From Lentzea waywayandensis (GTDB lineage: Bacteria > Actinomycetota > Actinomycetes > Mycobacteriales > Pseudonocardiaceae), in NCBI RefSeq assembly GCF_900115955.1, contig NZ_FOYL01000010.1:186001-250000 (forward strand): a stretch of DNA of 64,000 nucleotides, read 5' to 3'. Below the pieces are notes generated by a model. It saw nothing but the letters and a program-made list of their open reading frames with translations, ran no database searches and had not been told where the DNA came from. The position numbers were made by a program, and so were the translations under genes. How positions within the stretch are numbered: the stretch's first letter is position 1; each line of letters begins with the position of its first letter. Below, piece by piece: positions 32,148-40,682 of the stretch.

Positions 32148-32302
32148 CGGCCCCCGCTCCGCAGGGGCCGTGTCATTTGGCCCGTCCTCCGGACGGGCGG
32201 CGAGATCGCCCAGAAGTCGGTCGTCCGGCCGAATCGCTCACCTCGAATTGGGCTTCGCCGAATTCGAGGTGAGCGGTTGACCGGACGACCGACGCGATCT
32301 CG
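32148..32302. repeat. Nested inverted repeats upstream of mshB
   Basis: Small hairpins are at 32148-32170 (7-bp stem) and 32181-32197 (CCCGTCC/GGACGGG). A three-tier structure spans 32201-32302: 9 bp (32201-32209 with 32294-32302), 13 bp (32216-32228 with 32281-32293) and 15 bp (32235-32249 with 32261-32275), each perfect, with an 11-nt apical loop. The 237-bp gap between the ABC operon end and mshB holds nothing else. Terminator of the operon plus a palindromic element is the simplest reading. Confidence 0.8.
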
Positions 32303-32360
32303 CGGTTCCGCGTCCGCCACCTGCCCCTGAACAGGGATTTCACTGGGCGGACCGCAGCCG

Positions 32361-33353
32361 CTAGACCACCGAACGTTCCTCCGCGAAATGGCAGGCGGAC
32401 AGCGTTCCTTCCGGGCCGCCGCGCCTTTCCAGCTTCGGTTCTTCGGTGGCGCAGATGTCCTGGGCCTTCCAGCACCGGGTGCGGAAGCGACACCCCGACG
32501 GCGGGTTGACCGGCGACGGCACGTCACCCGTCAGAACGATCCGCTGACGCTGACGTTCCTTCTTCGGGTCCGGCATCGGCACCGCGGACAGCAACGCCTG
32601 CGTGTACGGGTGCATCGGCTTGCCGTAGATGGCCTCCCGCTCGCCCATCTCGATGATCTTGCCGAGGTACATGACCGCGACCCGGTCGGAGATGTGCCGC
32701 ACCACCGAGAGGTCGTGCGCGACGAACAGGTACGCGAGCCCGAGCCGTTCCTGCAGTTCCTCCAGCAGGTTCACGACACCGGCCTGCACCGAGACGTCCA
32801 AAGCGGACACCGGCTCGTCCAGCACCAGGAACTTCGGGTTGAGCGCCAGGGCGCGGGCGATGCCGATGCGCTGCCGCTGACCGCCGGAGAACTCGTGTGC
32901 GTAACGGCTGCGGTGCTCGGGGTTGAGCCCGACGAGCTCCATCAGTTCGTTGACCCGCCGCTGCACGCCACCTTCGACACCGTGGATCACCAGCGGTTCC
33001 GCGATGATGTCGTTGACCTGCCACTTGGGGTTCAGCGACGCGTACGGGTCCTGGAAGACGATCTGGATGTCCTTGCGCAGCGGCCGCAGCTGCTTGGCGC
33101 TCATGGACGTCAGCTCGCGGCCCTCGAACTTCACCGAGCCCGAGGTCGGCTTGTGCAGCTGCAGGATCGCGCGCCCGGTCGTGGACTTGCCACAGCCGGA
33201 CTCGCCGACGAGGCCGAGCGTCTCACCGGGGTGCAGCGTGAACGACACCCCGGACACGGCCTGCACCGAACCGGTGTTGCGCGGGATGATGCCCTTGCCC
33301 CGCACGGGGAATTCCTTGACGAGGTCGGTGACCTCCAGCAGTGGCGCGGTCAC
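32361..33353 (-). CDS. Oligopeptide/dipeptide ABC transporter ATP-binding protein (DppF/OppF)
   Basis: A 330-aa ATPase. Walker A GESGCGKST, Q-loop VFQDPYASLNP, signature FSGGQRQRIGIARAL, Walker B LVLDEPVSALD and H-loop VAHDLSVVRH are intact. The C-terminal cysteine-rich oligopeptide-transporter domain (CRFRTRCWKAQDIC) can bind an iron-sulfur cluster in this family. It is the last gene of a five-gene operon: binding protein, DppB, DppC, DppD, DppF. Confidence 0.93.
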   Translation of the reverse strand: MTAPLLEVTDLVKEFPVRGKGIIPRNTGSVQAVSGVSFTLHPGETLGLVGESGCGKSTTGRAILQLHKPTSGSVKFEGRELTSMSAKQLRPLRKDIQIVFQDPYASLNPKWQVNDIIAEPLVIHGVEGGVQRRVNELMELVGLNPEHRSRYAHEFSGGQRQRIGIARALALNPKFLVLDEPVSALDVSVQAGVVNLLEELQERLGLAYLFVAHDLSVVRHISDRVAVMYLGKIIEMGEREAIYGKPMHPYTQALLSAVPMPDPKKERQRQRIVLTGDVPSPVNPPSGCRFRTRCWKAQDICATEEPKLERRGGPEGTLSACHFAEERSVV

Positions 33354-34522
33354 TTCGCCTCCTCATCCTTCAGTTCGGTGATCAGAGATCCGTGCACGGC
33401 GGTCACTTCGAGCGACTCGTCGGGGTTGGCCGCGGCGAACGCGGCCGGGTTCTCCACCGTGCCGATCTCGTCGTGCAGGAACAGCTTCTGCGGCTGCTCG
33501 AACGTCGCCAGGTGCTCCCAGCGGTGGCACCGCGTCGTGTGGTTCGCGGCGCCGGCCTCCTCCAGCAGCGGTTCCCACTCGTGGCACACGTCGGTGACGA
33601 GCGGGCAGCGCGGCGAGAACGAGCAGCCGGTCGGCAGGTTCACCAGCGACGGCGGCGCGCCCTTGATCGGGGTGAGGCGCTTGCCCAGGGTGGCCGGGTT
33701 CGGGACCGAACCCAGAAGTCCTACCGTGTAAGGCATCCGCGGCCGTTCGAAGACGTCGTCGACCGGGCCGGACTCGACCACGGTGCCGCCGTACATCACC
33801 TGCACGCGGTTGACCATGCCCGCGACCACGCCGAGATCGTGCGTGATCATGACGATCGCCGCGTCGGTCTCGGTCTGGATGCGCAGCATGGTGTCGAGGA
33901 TCTGCGCCTGCACCGTCACGTCGAGCGCGGTGGTCGGCTCGTCGGCGATGATCACGCTGGGGTCGTTGATGATCGCCATCGCGATCACCACGCGCTGCCG
34001 CATGCCGCCGGAGAACTCGTGCGGGTACTGGCTCGCACGCTTGTCCGGCTGCGGGATGCCGACCAGTTCCAGTGACTCGACCGCCTTGGCCCACGCCGCC
34101 TTCTTGGAGACGTTGTGGTGCGCGCGATAGGTCTCGGCGAGCTGCCACCCCACGGTGTAGACGGGGTTCAGCGACGTCATCGGGTCCTGGAAGATCATCG
34201 AGATGTGCTTGCTGCGGAACGGCTGCATCTGCTTGTAGCTGCGGCCGTTCAGCTCCTCGCCGCGATACCGGATCGAGCCCTCGATGACCGCGTTCTTGGG
34301 CAGCAGGCCCATGATCGCCATGGAGGACACGGACTTGCCGGAGCCCGACTCGCCGACGATGCCGAGCACGTCGCCGGCGTTGAGGTCGAACGAGACGTTG
34401 CGCACGGCGCGAACGTCGCCGTCGTCGGTCGGGAAGGTGACCGACAGGTCCTTGACCGAGAGCAGCGGTGCGGTGGTGTTGGAGGGCAGGAAGTCCTCCG
34501 ACAGTTCGGAAACAGTGGTCAT
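33350..34522 (-). CDS. Oligopeptide/dipeptide ABC transporter ATP-binding protein (DppD/OppD)
   Basis: A 390-aa ATPase with Walker A GESGSGKSV, Q-loop FQDPMTSLNP, signature FSGGMRQRVVIAMAI, Walker B IIADEPTTALD and H-loop ITHDLGVVAG. The oligo-HPY extension has CSFSPRCPLVTDVC. An extra ~60-residue C-terminal tail follows. It pairs with the DppF-like protein and overlaps it by 4 bp. Confidence 0.93.
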   Translation of the reverse strand: MTTVSELSEDFLPSNTTAPLLSVKDLSVTFPTDDGDVRAVRNVSFDLNAGDVLGIVGESGSGKSVSSMAIMGLLPKNAVIEGSIRYRGEELNGRSYKQMQPFRSKHISMIFQDPMTSLNPVYTVGWQLAETYRAHHNVSKKAAWAKAVESLELVGIPQPDKRASQYPHEFSGGMRQRVVIAMAIINDPSVIIADEPTTALDVTVQAQILDTMLRIQTETDAAIVMITHDLGVVAGMVNRVQVMYGGTVVESGPVDDVFERPRMPYTVGLLGSVPNPATLGKRLTPIKGAPPSLVNLPTGCSFSPRCPLVTDVCHEWEPLLEEAGAANHTTRCHRWEHLATFEQPQKLFLHDEIGTVENPAAFAAANPDESLEVTAVHGSLITELKDEEAK

Positions 34523-35454
34523 CAGGCACGCACCTTCGTCTGCCTCGGGTCGAACGCGTCGCGCAGACCGTCACCGATGAAGTTGACGGCCAGGGAAAGC
34601 GACACGAGAACGATGAACGGACCCCAGAACAGCCACGGCCGGTTCATGAACTGCCCGTAGTTCTCCAGCACGATCACGCCGAGCGAGGTGTCCGGGGGCT
34701 GGACGCCCAGTCCCAGGAACGACAGCGCGGCCTCGGTGAGCACCGCGGACGCGATCGCCAGCGTGGCGTTGACGGTGATGCTGCCGATCATGTTCGGCAC
34801 GAGGTGCTTGAAGATGATCCGCGAGGTGGAGGCGCCACAGGCCCGCGCCGCCTCGATGAACTCCCGCTGCGCCAGGGAAAGCGTCTCACCGCGCGTGATG
34901 CGGGCGATCTGCATCCAGGCGAACGCGGCGAGCACCAGCGCGACGACGTACCAGCTGCCGGAGAAGCCCTTCACGACGATCGCGGCGACCGCGATCTGCG
35001 GGATGATCAGCAGCAGGTCGACCAGGCGCATCAGCGCCGTGTCGACGAAACCGCGCAGATATCCCGCCAGGGCACCGAAGATCACGCCGATCGCGGTCGC
35101 CAGCGCGGCCACGATCAGGGCGATCTGCAGCGAGTAGCCGGTGCCGCGCATGAGCAGCGCGAGCATGTCCTTGCCGACCTGGGTGGTGCCGAGCGGGTGG
35201 ATGCCGCTCATCGGCTGGTAGGACTTGCTGGTCACATCCTCGTAGTCGTACGTCCAGATGAACGGCCCGAGGAACGCGAACAGCACGAGGAAGATGAACA
35301 CGCCGAGGCTCACCATCGCGAGCCGATGGCGCAGGAAGCGCCGCAGGACGAGTTGGCTCTGTGTGCGGGTCTTGGAGGCGTCGAACTCGTGGGAGTCTGA
35401 CTGGGGAGCGCTGTTCACCACTCCGCCCTCGGACGCCAGGTTGATGTTAGCCAA
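34522..35454 (-). CDS. Oligopeptide ABC transporter permease (DppC/OppC)
   Basis: A 310-aa permease with about six TM segments. The N-terminal OppC_N domain contains RFLRHRLAMVSLGVFIF. The conserved EAA-type loop EAARACGASTSRIIFKHLVP contacts the ATPases. It is coupled to DppB upstream (8-bp overlap) and to DppD downstream (1-bp overlap). Confidence 0.92.
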   Translation of the reverse strand: MANINLASEGGVVNSAPQSDSHEFDASKTRTQSQLVLRRFLRHRLAMVSLGVFIFLVLFAFLGPFIWTYDYEDVTSKSYQPMSGIHPLGTTQVGKDMLALLMRGTGYSLQIALIVAALATAIGVIFGALAGYLRGFVDTALMRLVDLLLIIPQIAVAAIVVKGFSGSWYVVALVLAAFAWMQIARITRGETLSLAQREFIEAARACGASTSRIIFKHLVPNMIGSITVNATLAIASAVLTEAALSFLGLGVQPPDTSLGVIVLENYGQFMNRPWLFWGPFIVLVSLSLAVNFIGDGLRDAFDPRQTKVRA

Positions 35455-36445
35455 GGCGAATCCTAGGGTCGAGGACGCCGTACACGATGTCGGCGAAGAG
35501 GTTGAACAGCACGATCAGGGTCGCGGTGACCGCGAGCCAACCCATGAGCATGGGCGGGTCGAACTGCCGCACGGAGTTCACCAGCAACGTGCCCATGCCG
35601 GACCAGCCGAACACGGTCTCGGTGATGATCGCGCCGGACAGCACGGCACCGAAGTTCAGCGAGAACAGCGTGGCGACGGGGATCAGCGCGTTGCGGAACG
35701 CGTGCTTGAAGATCACGCGGCCCTGCGAGATGCCCTTCGCCCGCGCGGTGCGCACGAAGTCCGAGTGCAGGATCTCGAGCATCGAGGCGCGTTCGAACCG
35801 GCTGTACGCGGCGAAGCTGATCAGCATCAGCGCGAGCGTCGGAAGCAGGAACGTGCCGGTGTACTTGAAGATCACTTCACCGAAGCTGCCGCTGAAACCA
35901 CCTGGCCGGGGACCCGCGGTGGTGAGCCAGCGGTCCAGCCCCATCGACTCCAGGACGTTGTTGAACTGGATGCCGTAGTTCTTCACGATGACCGCGACGC
36001 AGAAGATCGGCATCGAGAACATGAGGAACGCGGTGCTGGTGGCGAGGTAGTCGAAGATCGAGTACTGGCGCACGGCGGCGAGCACGCCGACCGAGACACC
36101 CAGCGTGAGCGCGAGAAGCTCGGCGCCGATGACGAGGCGACCGGTGGTCCACAGCGCGTCGGTGACGGCCGGGAAGACAGCGGTCTTGGCCTGACCGAGG
36201 GCGATGCTCTGGCCCCAGTCACCGGACACGAAGTCGGTGAGCCAGTTCCAGTAGCGGACGATCACGGGCTTGTCCAGGCCCAGCGAGATCTCCGCGGCCT
36301 TGATGTCGGCTTCGGTGACACCGGGCCGGAATCGCATTTCCGCCAACGGGTTTCCGGCGGTCGCGACGAGGACGTAACAGGCGAAGCTGCCGATCAGCAG
36401 GATGGGTATGGAGATCAGCAGGCGCCGGATGATGTAGCGGATCAC
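35447..36445 (-). CDS. Oligopeptide ABC transporter permease (DppB/OppB)
   Basis: A 332-aa permease with six TM segments starting IRYIIRRLLISIPILL. The EAA loop is RTARAKGISQGRVIFKHAFRN, and the C-terminal region YGVLDPRIRLG is typical for DppB. GTG 36445 is chosen because AGGAG lies about 10 nt upstream and homologs start at VIRYIIRR. It lies behind a strong intra-operon hairpin. Confidence 0.92.
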   Translation of the reverse strand: MIRYIIRRLLISIPILLIGSFACYVLVATAGNPLAEMRFRPGVTEADIKAAEISLGLDKPVIVRYWNWLTDFVSGDWGQSIALGQAKTAVFPAVTDALWTTGRLVIGAELLALTLGVSVGVLAAVRQYSIFDYLATSTAFLMFSMPIFCVAVIVKNYGIQFNNVLESMGLDRWLTTAGPRPGGFSGSFGEVIFKYTGTFLLPTLALMLISFAAYSRFERASMLEILHSDFVRTARAKGISQGRVIFKHAFRNALIPVATLFSLNFGAVLSGAIITETVFGWSGMGTLLVNSVRQFDPPMLMGWLAVTATLIVLFNLFADIVYGVLDPRIRLG

Positions 36446-36473
36446 GGGCGGGCTCCTAGGGGGCAACCCGGCT

Positions 36474-36508
36474 CGGGCGGGGCCGGACTCGTGGTCCGGC
36501 CCCGCCCG
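36474..36508 (-). terminator. Intra-operon hairpin between binding protein and permease genes
   Basis: A perfect 15-bp stem (36474-36488 with 36494-36508) around a 5-nt loop, without a U-tract. It lies between the binding-protein stop (36548) and dppB. In binding-protein transporters such hairpins protect the upstream mRNA and cut read-through, so that binding protein outnumbers permease. That role is inferred here. Confidence 0.7.
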
Positions 36509-36547
36509 GTCAGGCGTTGCGCACTTCAGCTGATGAGCTAAGGCGAA

Positions 36548-38326
36548 TTACTTGGTCTGCCACTCGTTGGCGTTCCACAGCGCGCCGTAGTAGCTCTGGA
36601 AGTACACGCGGTCGAGACCCTTGAAGGCCCACATGTTCGGCATCTGGAACAGCGGGAGCGAACCGTAGGCGTTCGCCAGCTCCGAGTCAGCCTCGGACCA
36701 GAACTTCAGGGACTCGGCGATCGCGGTCTGCGAGACGGCCTGCTTCATGGCCTCGTCGGCCTTCGGCACGGTCAGGTTCTGCCAGTTCTGGCCACCACCG
36801 GTCTCGTAGATCGACTTCTTGCCGCCCTTGAACGGCGAGCCGGACCACGCGAACAGGGCGACGTCGTAGTCACCCGCGGAGACGCGCTCGTCGAGGAAGT
36901 TCGGGTCGGTGTCGTCCTTGACCTCGATGCCGGCGTCCTTGCACTGGCCCTGGATCAGCTCGACGGTCTGCTTGCGACGCGGAATGTCGGTGTGGCTGAT
37001 CCGGAAGGAGGCGCGGACGCCGTCCTTCGCGAACACGCCGTCGGCACCCTGCGCCCAGCCGGCTGCGGTCAGGATCTTCTTGGACTCGGCCGCGTCACCC
37101 TTGGCCTTGTCCGCGTAGACGTCCTTGTAGCCCTCGTCCTTCGGGAAGAAGATGAGGCTGCCCATCGGCTTCGCGTCGGCCTGGACCTCGGTGATGAGCT
37201 TGTCGATGATGTCCTGGCGCTTGACGCACATGAAGAAGGCCTTGCGGACCTCTTCCTTGGCCAGCACCGGGTTCTTCATCTGGATGTCGAGGTGCTCGAA
37301 CGACAGGCCGGGGCCCGCGCCGAACGTCACACCCTGGGCGTTGAGGCCCTTGAGCTTCGTGGCCGCGTTCGCGTCCGGCTGAGCGAAGGAGTTGACGGCG
37401 AGCTCACCGTTCTCCAGCGCCTGGGCCTGCGCGACGGGGTCCGGGATCGCCTTCAGGATGATCTTCGCGGGACCACCGGGCTTGCCCACCCACTTGGGGT
37501 TGCGCTCCAGAGTCACCGACTGGTTCGGCTCGAAGCCGGTCAGGACGTAGGAACCCGCGCCGGGCATGAGGTCCTTGGTGAAGCCGTTCCACTTCTCGTT
37601 CCAGAAGTCGGCTGCCTTCTGGATGTCAGCGGCGGCGCTGTCCTTGTTGAGCTTGGTGATGTCGGCGATGCCGGCGTTCTTCTCGAGAATGTGCGCCGGG
37701 AGGACGTCGTTGTTGAACATGTCCTCGTAGTCCGGGTACGGAGCCGAGAACGTGCCGACGAACGTCTGGTCGTCCTTGCACTCACCGGTCATGAGGTCAT
37801 ATCCGGTCGTGCCGGCCGGCTTGAAGAACTTGCTGGCGTCGGCCTTCTTCGCGGTGTTGCTCTGCGTGAACCACGCCATGTAGAAGTCGTCGCAGTCCCA
37901 GGCCTCGCCGTCGGACCAGCTGACGCCCTTCTTCAGCTTCCAGGTCACGACCTGCGGAGACTTCGAGGTGACCTCGACCGACTCCATGACGTCCTTGTTC
38001 AGGATGACCTTGTTGTTGCCGTTCAGCAGGTGCGCACCAGGCTGCACGAGCGTCAGCGCGAACGTGTTGTAGGACTGGTTGGCGTCCTCCGTCGCGTTGT
38101 TGTACGAGGTGAACGGCTTGTCGGTCGACACGACGACCTGGTCGCTCTGCTTCGTATCCGGCGCGGTGTAGCCGTCCGCGGACTCGCCGCGGGCCGTCGC
38201 CATCTCCGCGACCGTGGCGTCGCCACCGTCCGCGTCGCTGGTTCCGCCACCGCCACCACAGGCACCCAGCACGAGAGACGCGCTGGCGACCAGCGCGATC
38301 GCCGGAAGTGCTTTGGTTCTCCTCAT
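36548..38326 (-). CDS. Peptide ABC transporter substrate-binding lipoprotein (SBP_bac_5)
   Basis: 592 aa from ATG 38326 (a GTG 6 nt upstream is possible; GGAGG precedes both). The lipoprotein signal ends at LVLGAC (Cys23), followed by a Gly-rich linker. A family 5 binding-protein fold follows: VTWKLKKGVSWSDGEAWDCDD, PAHILEKNAG, LERNPKWVGKPGG and VRKAFFMCVKRQDIIDKL. It captures oligopeptides or similar solutes outside the membrane and delivers them to the DppBCDF-like complex encoded downstream. Confidence 0.92.
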   Translation of the reverse strand: MRRTKALPAIALVASASLVLGACGGGGGTSDADGGDATVAEMATARGESADGYTAPDTKQSDQVVVSTDKPFTSYNNATEDANQSYNTFALTLVQPGAHLLNGNNKVILNKDVMESVEVTSKSPQVVTWKLKKGVSWSDGEAWDCDDFYMAWFTQSNTAKKADASKFFKPAGTTGYDLMTGECKDDQTFVGTFSAPYPDYEDMFNNDVLPAHILEKNAGIADITKLNKDSAAADIQKAADFWNEKWNGFTKDLMPGAGSYVLTGFEPNQSVTLERNPKWVGKPGGPAKIILKAIPDPVAQAQALENGELAVNSFAQPDANAATKLKGLNAQGVTFGAGPGLSFEHLDIQMKNPVLAKEEVRKAFFMCVKRQDIIDKLITEVQADAKPMGSLIFFPKDEGYKDVYADKAKGDAAESKKILTAAGWAQGADGVFAKDGVRASFRISHTDIPRRKQTVELIQGQCKDAGIEVKDDTDPNFLDERVSAGDYDVALFAWSGSPFKGGKKSIYETGGGQNWQNLTVPKADEAMKQAVSQTAIAESLKFWSEADSELANAYGSLPLFQMPNMWAFKGLDRVYFQSYYGALWNANEWQTK

Positions 38327-38626
38327 TGACACGTGCCCTCCTAGCACTGGGCGGCCGTGGCCAGGTCGGCATGCACGCCCATAACCGAGATGTGCCATAC
38401 GCGCCCCGAACCGGCACATCGTGGGCAGCACGGTAAGAACCCGTTGAGGGAGCGGTCACTACCTGAGAGGGGGATCGTGACCCAATGGAAACAGGTTGTT
38501 GCACGCCGCAATGGCCCGATTACCGGGCGCCAGCGTTCGTTGACCGGGCGCGTGAAATTCTGTCAACGAGAACGGCCGAACGTAGCAACGCGAAAAGGCT
38601 CGCGCAACGGATTTCCCACCCGCCGG
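38327..38626 (-). other. 300-bp intergenic region upstream of the peptide transporter operon
   Basis: No gene is supported. A TTGACA hexamer is at 38566-38561 on the operon strand, but no good -10 follows at 17-18 nt. The stretch presumably holds the operon promoter and the lpqW-side spacer. I see no terminator, RNA or long repeat. Confidence 0.5.
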
Positions 38627-40291
38627 CTACTTGTCGAGACGCCGCCATTCGGGCGCACCGCTGAGCACGCCCGCCAGGGGTGCCCCGGTGTCGACGCCCG
38701 AAACCGTCGCCGGAAGGACACCGAGCAGATCGACAATCTGGAACAGCGGTACCGAAACGGCCTGGGCCGCGATCAACGGCTCGACTCGGGCCAGCACATC
38801 GGACACCAGCGTCTTGCCGTTCAGCGCGGCGTCGATGTCGGCCTGGATCGCCGGGTCGCAGAAGCCGGCGATGTTCTGCGGGCTGGGCGTCGCCCCGTCC
38901 GGAGCGTCACCGGCGCACCCGTACTCACTCGCGAGCGCCGCCGCCGAGTCACCGGCGTCCACCCGCGGGACGACGGCGATGTCGATGTCCTTCTCGGTCA
39001 GCTGCTTGCTGAAGAGGTCCTCGGCGGCGGGCGTGACGACCTCGGAGTCGATGCCCCGGTCCTTCAGCTGAGCCTTGATCCGGTTCGCGATGCCGACGTA
39101 CGGCTCGACCTTCTCCGGCGCCGCGATCCTGAGCTTCAGCGCCTTGCCGGCCTTCTGCCACTCGGTGCCGGTCTTCACGTACCCGGCCTCGGTCAGCGAC
39201 TGGTCGCTCACCGCCGCGTCGAGCGTGTTCGCGGTGATCGTCTTGACGTACCCGGCGCGGCTGGGCGGCACCACGTACGAGTCGGCCCGGAACGGCGCGC
39301 TCGGCCCGCTCTGCGTCCCGGACGCGATGAGCGCCTCGCGGTCCAGCGCGGCCACGATCGCCCTGCGCGTCTTGACGTCCTTGAGCTGCTCACTGGCTGG
39401 CCGCAGCAGAACCTGCACGACCTCGTTGCGCGGCACGGGTTTCGTGGCGACGTTCTGGATCCCCTTGAGCAGGTTCACATCCGCCGCGTCGGCCCGCAGG
39501 AGCGCGGCCTGGTTGTCGCCTTTGGACAGTGACTCGGCCATCGCGCTGTGCGTGGCACGGCGGATGACGACCCGGTCGAGCGTCGTCGGCACCTCCCAGT
39601 ACCGATCGCTGCGTTCGAGCACGACCTCACCGCGCGGCTCGTCGAGGCTGCGCACCTGGAAAGGCCCTGCCGTGGCGGGAAAGCCGGTGGACAGCACGTT
39701 CGACCACGTACCGGGCGCGTCCTTGAGCAGGTGCGCGGGCAACAGGTTCGAGAAGAGGGACCGCCACCCCGGGAACGGCTTGCCGAACACGACCTCGACG
39801 ACCTTGCCGCCCTCACGCGCGCTGATGTTGTTGATGAGCCGGTAACCCGCCGGATCCACAACACCGGGTTCCGTCCGCATACGCTGCCAGAGGTAGTAGA
39901 AGTCCTCGGCGGCGATGGGAGCGCTGTCCGACCAGCTGGCGTCCTTGCGAATCGTGTAGGTGACCGTGAACGGCTCGGCCTTGGTGACCTTCGCGCTCAC
40001 CATGAGGTTCCGGTCGAGCTGCGGGGCGCCGTCGTTGCCTGGCCGGAACGGACTGGGCAGCAACAACGAACTGAGCGCCGTCGTGATCGGGCTCTGCGCC
40101 GCGAGAGCGTGCGGGTTGTAACCACCCGCCACGTCGTCCACGCCCACCACGATCTCGGTGACCTTGGGTCCCGTGGTCGTGATGACAGGCGCCTCGGACT
40201 TCGCGACCAGAGGCGGCGGAGGCGCGTTCGTGCACGCCGCGGCTGTGCCGCACAGAACGGCAGCGGCAAGCACTCCCCCGAGTCGCCTCAT
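38627..40291 (-). CDS. lpqW: LpqW-like lipoprotein (SBP_bac_5 fold)
   Basis: 554 aa from ATG 40291. The lipobox gives Cys20 (CGTAAAC). A peptide-binding-protein fold follows (YTIRKDASWSDSAPIAAEDF, LPAHLLKDAPGTW, RRAIVAALDREALI). It is divergent in sequence from the transporter's own binding protein and has no permease of its own. It lies directly downstream of typA, as LpqW (Rv1166) does in M. tuberculosis. Mycobacterial LpqW steers phosphatidylinositol-mannoside flow at the PimE branch point; pimE is also in this window. Confidence 0.85.
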   Translation of the reverse strand: MRRLGGVLAAAVLCGTAAACTNAPPPPLVAKSEAPVITTTGPKVTEIVVGVDDVAGGYNPHALAAQSPITTALSSLLLPSPFRPGNDGAPQLDRNLMVSAKVTKAEPFTVTYTIRKDASWSDSAPIAAEDFYYLWQRMRTEPGVVDPAGYRLINNISAREGGKVVEVVFGKPFPGWRSLFSNLLPAHLLKDAPGTWSNVLSTGFPATAGPFQVRSLDEPRGEVVLERSDRYWEVPTTLDRVVIRRATHSAMAESLSKGDNQAALLRADAADVNLLKGIQNVATKPVPRNEVVQVLLRPASEQLKDVKTRRAIVAALDREALIASGTQSGPSAPFRADSYVVPPSRAGYVKTITANTLDAAVSDQSLTEAGYVKTGTEWQKAGKALKLRIAAPEKVEPYVGIANRIKAQLKDRGIDSEVVTPAAEDLFSKQLTEKDIDIAVVPRVDAGDSAAALASEYGCAGDAPDGATPSPQNIAGFCDPAIQADIDAALNGKTLVSDVLARVEPLIAAQAVSVPLFQIVDLLGVLPATVSGVDTGAPLAGVLSGAPEWRRLDK

Positions 40292-40626
40292 GGTCCTCAC
40301 ATTGCCAGAAGGTTGGTGGTGGCGTTCGGGCAACCCAGGATTTGTCACCCGCGCCATAAGAGGGACGTGCCGCGCGGACACGGGGTTGCCCGCGCGGTGG
40401 GTAGTACGGCTCACCTGGTCGGGTGGTTCGACCTGGATACCGTGTGGCCAGGGCGGCTAAACCGCCGGCGGGGCGCGGCCTGTTCGGCCGTCCAGAAGTG
40501 TCAGACCCGCTCGGTACGTTGGGTCGCGGGGGGTCCTGACTTCGAGGGGACCCTTGCGTGAGCGCGCTCGCTTCGACTCGCCAGCACCACTCACGCGGGC
40601 GTCCACGCCGCCCCACACACGACGAA
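40292..40626. other. Intergenic region between lpqW and typA
   Basis: About 390 bp separate the two same-strand genes. No ORF with actinobacterial codon bias was recognised. It contains short palindromes (GAGCGCGCTC near 40560 and GGGTCC/GGACCC near 40528-40553) and, at the typA end, a terminator hairpin. The lpqW promoter must lie here. Confidence 0.5.
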
Positions 40627-40655
40627 GGGCGGCCAGGCCATCGGCCCAGCCGCCC
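40627..40655 (-). terminator. Terminator hairpin after typA
   Basis: On the typA strand a 13-position GC stem (GGGCGG...CCGCCC arms, two internal mismatches, about 4-nt loop) lies 28 nt past the stop and is followed by TTCGTC. It fits a factor-independent-like terminator for typA. Confidence 0.6.
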
Positions 40656-40682
40656 CTGCCGGGCGTTACGTCAGCGTCGTGC

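Noticed and set aside
38538..38566. Consensus sigma-70 promoter for the peptide transporter operon
   Set aside because: TTGACA is present, but no acceptable -10 follows at 16-18 nt.
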